From assembly GCA_045658965.1 (NCBI GenBank), contig JAZOVZ010000056.1, positions 1 to 56,879 on the forward strand: a stretch of DNA of 56,879 nucleotides, written 5' to 3'. The notes beneath the pieces are model-generated. The model did no database searches. It saw nothing but the letters and a program-made list of their open reading frames with translations, and was not told where the DNA came from. Positions 50,726 through 56,879 of this stretch are shown in pieces. The position numbers were made by a program, and so were the translations under genes. The stretch comes from SVQP01 sp045658965 (GTDB lineage: Bacteria; Bacillota; Clostridia; Oscillospirales; CAG-272). Positions within the stretch are counted from its first letter, which is position 1. Every line of letters begins with the position of its first letter.

Positions 50726-51027
50726 GTGCACCTGCGGTGCAGTGATATTCGCCTTCGGCGAGTGATATTGCGGCAGAGCCGCAGTGATATTCCGACTGCG
50801 TCGGAGTGATATGTGCTGCAAGCAGCACGTGAAATTAAAAAATCCGCTCGAATTTCGAGCGGATTTTTGATTTTAATTGAAATTGAAAAGTGCGTTAAGC
50901 ACTTTTCTACCGCAACTCGTTGCAAAGCAACGAATTTCACTCCGATGCAGTCGGAATTTCACTTGCCCGCAGGGCAAATTTCACTCGGCGAAGCCGAATT
51001 TCACGGAATGATGCAAAGCATCATTCC
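50726..51027. repeat. Hairpin array 6 (GTGATATT then AATTTCAC linkers) around a central terminator
   Basis: The whole gap between two convergent genes is a hairpin array. The left half: TGCACC-TGC-GGTGCA, CGCC-TTC-GGCG, GCGGC-AGA-GCCGC, CCGAC-TGC-GTCGG and GTGCTGC-AAG-CAGCAC, separated by GTGATATT. The centre is a terminator. The right half: CGTTGC-AAA-GCAACG, CCGA-TGCA-GTCGG, TTGCCC-GCA-GGGCAA and CGGC-GAA-GCCG, separated by AATTTCAC. The last hairpin (51005-51027) includes the hprK stop codon. Confidence 0.88.
50837..50868. terminator. Central bidirectional terminator in array 6
   Basis: AAAAATCCGCTCG and CGAGCGGATTTTT form a hairpin with flanking A- and T-runs, serving both convergent transcripts. 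A further stem GAAAAGTGC/GCACTTTTC lies at about 50883-50907. Confidence 0.88.
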
Positions 51028-51953
51028 AACCCCATCTGACCCATCAGCTTTTTGTTAAATTCCTCAACCGTGTTGTAGCCCATGCGCTTTTGACGGTTGT
51101 TCATTGCCGCGATCTCAAGGATAATGGCAAGGTTACGGCCGGGCTTGACGGGAATGGTGGTGCAGGGGACCTTGATGCCGAGAATATCCACCTTTTGCTC
51201 GTCCAAGCCAAGGCGGTCGTACATTTTGCCCTGTACCCAAGGCTCAAGGTTGATGACAAGGTCGATCTTTTCGGTTTCCTTGACCGAGCCCATACCGAAC
51301 AGACGGCGGATGTCCACGATACCGATGCCGCGCAGCTCCACGTAGTGACGGATGATCTCGGGGGCAGAGCCGACCAGCGTTTTAGCGGACACGCGCTTGA
51401 TCTCGACCGCGTCGTCCGCGATCAGACGGTGACCTCTCTTGACAAGCTCGATAGCGGTCTCACTCTTACCAACGCCGCTGTCGCCCAAAAGCAAAATACC
51501 TTCGCCGTATACCTCGACCAATACGCCGTGACGCGTGATGCGGGGTGCAAGATGCTGGTTGAGCGAGGCGATCAGCGCAGCCATTATGGGGCTGGTATGC
51601 TCCTGCGTACGCAGAATGGGCACGCCGGAGATCTGTGCCTGCGGGATCAGCTCGGGGAAGACCTCGTTACCCGACGTAAAGAGTACGGCTACGGGTAGCG
51701 CCTTGATAAAGGTCACAAGTGCCTGCTCGCGTGCCTCGGGGGAAAGCTCCTTTAAGTATTTGTGCTCTGCGTTGCCGATGATCTGAATGCGGTCGCGGTC
51801 AAAGATGCCGTAAAAGCCCGCAAGAGCCAAGCCGGGGCGCGAGACCTCGGGGGTGCGTACAAGCACCGTGTCGTAATCCTCGGGCACGTAGATCCGCTCA
51901 AATGAAAACTCTTTTTCAAGTTGCGCAAGGGGAATGGTAAAAATTTCGTCCAT
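51021..51953 (-). CDS. hprK: HPr kinase/phosphorylase
   Basis: A 310-aa bifunctional enzyme that phosphorylates and dephosphorylates Ser46 of HPr, the central switch of carbon catabolite control in Gram-positive bacteria. The P-loop GDSGVGKS is at 157-164, the catalytic His142 precedes it (TRHGVLVEVYG), and the family signature LVGSAPEIIRHYVELRGIGIVDIRRLFG is complete. The length is normal. AAAGGAG precedes the ATG; the promoter is at 51983-52011. HPr itself and CcpA are not in the window. Confidence 0.96.
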   Translation of the reverse strand: MDEIFTIPLAQLEKEFSFERIYVPEDYDTVLVRTPEVSRPGLALAGFYGIFDRDRIQIIGNAEHKYLKELSPEAREQALVTFIKALPVAVLFTSGNEVFPELIPQAQISGVPILRTQEHTSPIMAALIASLNQHLAPRITRHGVLVEVYGEGILLLGDSGVGKSETAIELVKRGHRLIADDAVEIKRVSAKTLVGSAPEIIRHYVELRGIGIVDIRRLFGMGSVKETEKIDLVINLEPWVQGKMYDRLGLDEQKVDILGIKVPCTTIPVKPGRNLAIILEIAAMNNRQKRMGYNTVEEFNKKLMGQMGLE

Positions 51954-51982
51954 ACGTTCGCTCCTTTGCTTTCGTTGCTCTC

Positions 51983-52011
51983 ATTATAACACAAATTATT
52001 GATTTTGAAAA
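51983..52011 (-). promoter_or_regulatory. Promoter of hprK
   Basis: On the minus strand, TTTTCA (52006-52011), 17 nt and TATAAT (51983-51988). The -35 is weak. The remaining 52012-52220 holds the RHS leader with no clear promoter. Confidence 0.6.
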
Positions 52012-52220
52012 GGCTTTTTGCGAAAGTGGGTGAAAACATTTTCAGATATTTTTGAGAGTCTCAATGTTTTTAATTCCCACAAATGTCAAAACCTCCGCAA
52101 CTTATAACTGCGAGAAAAGTGGTTATATGGGGGACGACTTATTTCCTTTGTTCTGATAAAATGTATATGCGCAAGGTCATATTGACCAATGCAAAATACA
52201 TTTTTTAAAGGAGAAAGTAT

Positions 52221-55200
52221 ATGAGCCACGTAAAAAACTATGACGTTGGACAGATACGCTTGGATTTGCTCCACGGAAACGCAGTAAGAACAGCGCCGTT
52301 TGTCCAATATACCCATGAGCTGCCCCTGCTTTCGTTTGGTGACGTTCAGCATAATGTCAACCTTTCTCTTGTATTCAGTTACGAGAGATACAGGAACGAA
52401 AAGGAATCCGGCACCAACCCCTTCCATATCGCCCCCGGTTTCAAGCTGAATTTGCAAAAGCGACTGCTTCATACACAGTTCGGAATTTTTACCGATTATC
52501 AGGATGAAAGCGGGAAAATCACACAATTGAATAATTTCTACGGAAATTATACGTTGGACGACGATTCGCAAAGAATCATCTGGCAAAAGGCGCGCCCAGG
52601 GCAAACCGATAATACTTCCGGAGGCAATTCCGAAATGGGCGGTGATGATCCGGTATACGATTACATTTTGGAAAATGCGGATTACAGCAAGGAAAAGTAT
52701 GATGAATCCGGCAGAATTATAGCTGTTTATGATAAATACAGTGATACTGCTGTTCTGACATATGCATACGATACTGACAGCCGTTTGAGCACTATCACAT
52801 TCAGAAACGGAAATGCAATTACTTTGACGTATGAATCAAATCTGCTCAAATCTATCACGTACCATAATCAGACAAGCACTTTTGCCTATGATAACGGCAT
52901 GCTTGATTACGTAGCGCATTACACCGGTGTTAAATACTACTATTCCTTGAGTCAAGCGGTGTTCGCGGCTCAAATCGGCTTTGACGATTTGCCGGAAAGC
53001 GATTTCAAGGTAACTGCAACCTCTGTCGAAGGTAGCGAAACGGTTACCTATGCCAAAGAATTGAAGTTGGCAGATAGTGGTGAAACCATTGACATGATTG
53101 ACTACGTAGGGGCAAATGTCGTTAATAAGGAGTCTTATAAGCTGTCAAAAAACATTGTGGCATTTGAACCCCCTTTTAGTTATGTGGATATTATTAATAA
53201 CAACGGCGTGGAAACGAGAGTACAGTTTTGGGAAGGAAAAGTCCAGTGCTCGTACGAGCTTCAGGATGGCAACCCCGTGTTTGACGGTAACACTGCATGG
53301 AGCAGATATGCAGGAAACATCTTCTTGTACAACACAGCAGACGGGACCAACAGTACAAACGTCAGTGGCATGCAAACGCGATATTCCGGGCTACAGTTAG
53401 GTTATAACTCCACCAGCAATGAATGGGGAACGGACATCACTGCCTATATTCAGGATGAGGGGTATTATACACTTACCGGATGGGTGAAGTCCAACGCAAA
53501 CAATATTGAATCCACCACAATCCATATCGGATCCTCCGCTGAAAACGATCTCGTGATAGATTTAGAGCCCAATGGAAGATGGACATTTTTCTCAACCACA
53601 TTCCGTTTAACTCCCGGTTTGTTGAAAATACATACTAATGGGGGAAATCATGTTTTGACAAGAGACCTCAGAATCACCTTTCAAAGCACAGAAAAGCTGA
53701 CAGACGGTGATGTGTCACATACAAATATGACGGAATGCATCTTGCTCAACGGCAACAATGAAGCAGTATTCTCCCAAGCCCGGTTCTTTTACAAATTGAA
53801 CAACGGTTATATCGAGATTACAAATACAGATAATGAATGGGCGGCAACGCCGGTCACGTTTTCCGATATCATGAGATATAGAATGCGGCAAAAAAGAGAC
53901 GGTGTATCAGATGAGTTGTTCTACAACAACGGCAAAAATATTATTACAGGAGCATCCGATTTTGCAGTATTGCTCAACGGTACGTATGTGAGCATCGGTA
54001 ATCTGGATTTGGGAATCAAAGCATATTCCGGAGAAAAAGTTTCCTTAACCAGATATCACGTGCTCACGGAAGAAGAGATCGAAGAGGAAGGCATCTCAAA
54101 CGCTTGGATGACCAAGATCTGCACAGTTGACGGAACCGTAATTTCAAAGGACACGCTGGACGCCAATCTTGACGTGATCATGCATAGGTCGGACGGCATT
54201 ACCACAAATTACGTCAGAGACGCGCAGGGACGCATAACCGAAGAAAGCGTCGCAGGGCTTTACAAGCGCAAGACCACCTATACCAACGCAACCGTGACAA
54301 CTGAAGAACTCGACCCGACGACCGGAGCTACGATCAACTCTGTTAAATACTTTCTCTATTCTACGTGGGGCACGGTGTACAAAATTGAGGTGCGTGATGC
54401 AAACGGAGTGCTGCAAACCAGAACCAAGGACACACACGACGATGCAAAAAGCATTTTGCTGAAAAAGGAGTTTGGCACTGGCTTGGCGCGCGCCAACAAC
54501 CTCAGTTACGCCAAGGGCGCACTTGCGTCTTTTGATGACGGTGCATTACAGTATCATTATTCCTACAACGCCACGGGTGATCTTGAAAGCGTGATTGGGA
54601 ACAACGATGCAGGCATAGAGCATCACGCATACAGCAGAGCCAACGGTGAAACGACCGTGGAAAGCAAATATCCCACCGAGGGCGGTGCCCTGCATACCGA
54701 AAAACAGATCTTTGATAAATACGGCAGACTCGCAAGCATTGAGGGCGTTTTGGAAAACACATACAGTTTAGACCCGTATTGGTATTATTTTATATCTGAA
54801 ACGGATCACGAAAAAACCATGGATCAATATAATAGAGACGAGCATGGCGAATTGTATCATGTCTGTGCGGAAGTAAACGGTGTCGCGGTTGACTGCAAGG
54901 ATGCTGCGTTGTCACAGGTTTCGGACAAATTAACCGGCGAGGATACACGGTATGGATACGATAAAGGCTTGCTGACCGCAGCTGTGACGAAAAACGCATC
55001 GGAGACATTGCTCAGACAGGAAACGTTTGTGTACGATAAGATCGGCAGATTGGTAAAGGATCAATTTGATTACGACATTGCAAACGGTGACTACGTAACA
55101 AGCAGCATCAGCTATCTGTCCCACGAAACCGATCCTTTGGCAAATCAACAAGTTTACCAAACCACTTACAGCATAAACGATGCATCAAAGGCATTTACTC

Positions 55201-56879
55201 GCAACTCCTACGATGCCTATAACCGAATCAAAACGAAGAAATACAGTATTTCGGGCAAGTGGTTTGAAAGAACGCTCACGTATGATAAAAACAGAATCAG
55301 CCAAGAAACACACGGAAACAGCGTCACAAGCTATCAATACGATGATTTGGGCAGAATCATCGGCATCAACGGCAACAATACCCCCATCTCCTACGTGTAC
55401 GATACGTACGGCCAACTGACCCGCGAAAACAATAAGGTTCTTGACAAAACCTTTGTTTACGAGTATAATAATAGCGGTAACATTGTAAGCGTAAAGACTT
55501 ATGCATACACCACCGGTACGCTCGGTTCTGTGATCTCCCAGCAGAGCTTCGGCTATGATGCAACCTATCCCGATAGACTGACCGCGTACGGTGGAACGAG
55601 CATCAACTACAATTCTATGGGATGCCCTACAACGGTCAACGGCTACACGGCGACCTGGACGCGCGGCAAGCTTTCCAAGCTTACAAAAGGATCTAGGATC
55701 ACAGGTACGCATACTTACAACTATACCTATAATGCCTTCGGTCAGAGAATTGGAATCAACTACAACTTCATGGCTGGCACCTCTTCCTCTTCTGCCATTG
55801 TAATGGGAATGTTGACAAGCTACAGTCAGACATTCAAATATGATCAGTCAGGCAGACTGATTTGCGAGAGCAAGATAAGTCAGTACTACGGAGAAGGAAG
55901 CGCCACTGAAAAAAAGGTTTATTTGTATGATGAGTCCGGTATCATCGGTATGGTGTATACATCTGAGACCGGTGCTTCAACTACCTACTACTTCCAGCGC
56001 AATCTGCTTGGCGACGTCATCGGCATTTACAACACAAGAGGAGAAAAGGTCGGCGGATACGCCTACGACGCTTGGGGTAATTGTACCGTTACTCTCAACT
56101 CTGATGGTAGTGCAATTCGCAATCCTATCAGATACCGTGGTTACTATTACGACGAGGATACAAAGCTCTATTTCCTCAATGCAAGATACTACTGCCCCGA
56201 ATGGCGTAGATTTATCTCGCCTGATGATACGGCTTATCTTGATCCTGATAGCGTTAATGGATTGAATCTGTATTGCTACTGTAATAATGATCCGGTGAAC
56301 TATGCTGATCCGAGCGGATGCTTCCCAGTATTGGCTTGTATTCTAGGTTTTACAGCTTTGGTTGGAATGGGATTAACGATTGGAGGAGTAGCTTCTGATA
56401 ATAATTTAATGACTGCGATTGGTTTAACTATGGTAGCAATACCAGCATTGATATCTGGCGGCATGGCAGCTTTTGCGACAACTGGAGCATTGGCCACTGG
56501 GATAGGTATAGGTACTATGCTTGCCGGTGCAGGCACGGGATTATTTGCCTCGGCAGAGTATCAAGAAGCATTTTCCGGAAACAACTGGATGTTGGACGCA
56601 GGTATGAGTGAAGAATGGTACACTGGTTTGATGATTGCCACAGCGGGTTTAGCAACTTTAGGAACATTTGCTTCAAGTTTTGCTTACTCATTTAATATTC
56701 ATTCTATCAATAAGGTAGGAACATTGGAAGGTACCAATTATAAAGGAATTAGATTTACTCAAAAAGTAAAAAGATCAAGCGGCAAAACAGTCAAATTGTA
56801 TAGAACACTAGAATGGCATACACATTCTCATATGGGATATAATCCTCATTGGCAAATGAATGTATTTTCAAACAATGGT
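52221..56879 (+). CDS. RHS-repeat protein, partial (polymorphic-toxin-like), runs off the window
   Basis: Open from ATG 52221 (AAAGGAG 9 nt upstream, in-frame TAA just before it) to the window end, at least 1,553 codons without a stop. Residues 1-130 form an RHS/YD-type N-terminal module without a signal peptide. The middle (about 440-480) has a jelly-roll-like stretch (DEGYYTLTGWVKSN). From about 700 on there are YD repeats (YDKYGRLASIEG, YDDLGRIIGING, YDTYGQLTREN). The RHS core ends near residue 1,368 (RRFISPDDTAYLDPDSVNGL, NNDPVNYADPSG). After it a hydrophobic region (1,370-1,440) and a new C-terminal domain (WHTHSHMGYNPHWQM) begin, with AT-richer codons (ATA, TTA, CTA). This is the layout of a polymorphic toxin with variable tip; the toxin class cannot be named because the end is missing. 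Confidence 0.9.
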   Translation, partial: MSHVKNYDVGQIRLDLLHGNAVRTAPFVQYTHELPLLSFGDVQHNVNLSLVFSYERYRNEKESGTNPFHIAPGFKLNLQKRLLHTQFGIFTDYQDESGKITQLNNFYGNYTLDDDSQRIIWQKARPGQTDNTSGGNSEMGGDDPVYDYILENADYSKEKYDESGRIIAVYDKYSDTAVLTYAYDTDSRLSTITFRNGNAITLTYESNLLKSITYHNQTSTFAYDNGMLDYVAHYTGVKYYYSLSQAVFAAQIGFDDLPESDFKVTATSVEGSETVTYAKELKLADSGETIDMIDYVGANVVNKESYKLSKNIVAFEPPFSYVDIINNNGVETRVQFWEGKVQCSYELQDGNPVFDGNTAWSRYAGNIFLYNTADGTNSTNVSGMQTRYSGLQLGYNSTSNEWGTDITAYIQDEGYYTLTGWVKSNANNIESTTIHIGSSAENDLVIDLEPNGRWTFFSTTFRLTPGLLKIHTNGGNHVLTRDLRITFQSTEKLTDGDVSHTNMTECILLNGNNEAVFSQARFFYKLNNGYIEITNTDNEWAATPVTFSDIMRYRMRQKRDGVSDELFYNNGKNIITGASDFAVLLNGTYVSIGNLDLGIKAYSGEKVSLTRYHVLTEEEIEEEGISNAWMTKICTVDGTVISKDTLDANLDVIMHRSDGITTNYVRDAQGRITEESVAGLYKRKTTYTNATVTTEELDPTTGATINSVKYFLYSTWGTVYKIEVRDANGVLQTRTKDTHDDAKSILLKKEFGTGLARANNLSYAKGALASFDDGALQYHYSYNATGDLESVIGNNDAGIEHHAYSRANGETTVESKYPTEGGALHTEKQIFDKYGRLASIEGVLENTYSLDPYWYYFISETDHEKTMDQYNRDEHGELYHVCAEVNGVAVDCKDAALSQVSDKLTGEDTRYGYDKGLLTAAVTKNASETLLRQETFVYDKIGRLVKDQFDYDIANGDYVTSSISYLSHETDPLANQQVYQTTYSINDASKAFTRNSYDAYNRIKTKKYSISGKWFERTLTYDKNRISQETHGNSVTSYQYDDLGRIIGINGNNTPISYVYDTYGQLTRENNKVLDKTFVYEYNNSGNIVSVKTYAYTTGTLGSVISQQSFGYDATYPDRLTAYGGTSINYNSMGCPTTVNGYTATWTRGKLSKLTKGSRITGTHTYNYTYNAFGQRIGINYNFMAGTSSSSAIVMGMLTSYSQTFKYDQSGRLICESKISQYYGEGSATEKKVYLYDESGIIGMVYTSETGASTTYYFQRNLLGDVIGIYNTRGEKVGGYAYDAWGNCTVTLNSDGSAIRNPIRYRGYYYDEDTKLYFLNARYYCPEWRRFISPDDTAYLDPDSVNGLNLYCYCNNDPVNYADPSGCFPVLACILGFTALVGMGLTIGGVASDNNLMTAIGLTMVAIPALISGGMAAFATTGALATGIGIGTMLAGAGTGLFASAEYQEAFSGNNWMLDAGMSEEWYTGLMIATAGLATLGTFASSFAYSFNIHSINKVGTLEGTNYKGIRFTQKVKRSSGKTVKLYRTLEWHTHSHMGYNPHWQMNVFSNNG

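Noticed and set aside
50726..51020. CRISPR-like regular spacing in the array
   Set aside because: The constant parts are only 7-9 nt, the variable parts are self-complementary hairpins, and no cas gene is present.

Overview
The window looks like a chromosomal segment of an uncultured Clostridia-class Bacillota, most likely a gut spore-former. This is inferred from gene content, not from a database match. The indicators are HPr kinase, class III fructose-1,6-bisphosphatase, a SPOCS/LysM protein of the kind found in spore-formers, DUF975 and DUF6062 proteins, an oxygen-sensitive glycyl radical enzyme with its activase, an RHS toxin-like protein, consensus SigA promoters (TTGACA-N17-TATAAT) and strong AAGGAGG-type ribosome binding sites. 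About 45 protein genes, three tRNA genes and several families of intergenic repeats can be supported. No rRNA, CRISPR array, prophage or complete insertion sequence is visible.

Layout. 1-571: an MITE-like inverted-repeat element. 572-2079: ECF sigma factor and probable membrane anti-sigma partner. 2122-5891 (minus): metF, a short metH and a LURP-one protein, a one-carbon/methionine operon. 6027-9380: a large secreted discoidin-domain protein. 9756-18085 (minus): a five-gene ABC exporter of the Gld type (ATPase, permease, two GldG-like proteins, a DUF4340 protein). 18447-20176 (minus): AraC regulator, membrane protein and XRE regulator, bracketed by two nearly identical 181-bp copies of a hairpin array. 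20752-21335: a four-helix-bundle protein with a small partner. 21599-24642: tRNA-Tyr, tRNA-Thr, cca, greA and tRNA-Ala, plus a 103-bp direct repeat. 25246-29142: a PHP phosphatase and two paralogous orphan solute-binding lipoproteins. 29218-35844: serine hydrolase, VOC protein, glycyl radical enzyme, activase and fbp. 35975-38016: cation/proton antiporter and a CarD regulator. 38067-42584 (minus): five tightly spaced genes for peptidoglycan and peptide turnover plus tRNA modification. 42684-43250: a second, rearranged copy of the MITE-like element. 43267-48410: DUF559 protein, serine hydrolase, two DUF975 proteins, an acetyltransferase and the SPOCS protein. 48660-50725: a sugar oxidoreductase/isomerase pair. 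51021-51953 (minus): hprK. 52221 to the end: an RHS-repeat protein that runs off the window.

The most unusual signal is non-coding. Five or six intergenic regions consist of arrays of short hairpins. Stem sequences differ from hairpin to hairpin but keep near-perfect self-complementarity and 3-4 nt loops (GAA, GCA, TTC, TGC, AAA). The hairpins are separated by constant linkers (GTGATATT, GTGAAAT, or CATCA/CTTCA) whose orientation flips within the array, so each array is mirror-arranged. Every array lies next to, or around, a Rho-independent terminator hairpin. I do not recognise this as a named family, and it is the best candidate here for an undescribed element class.
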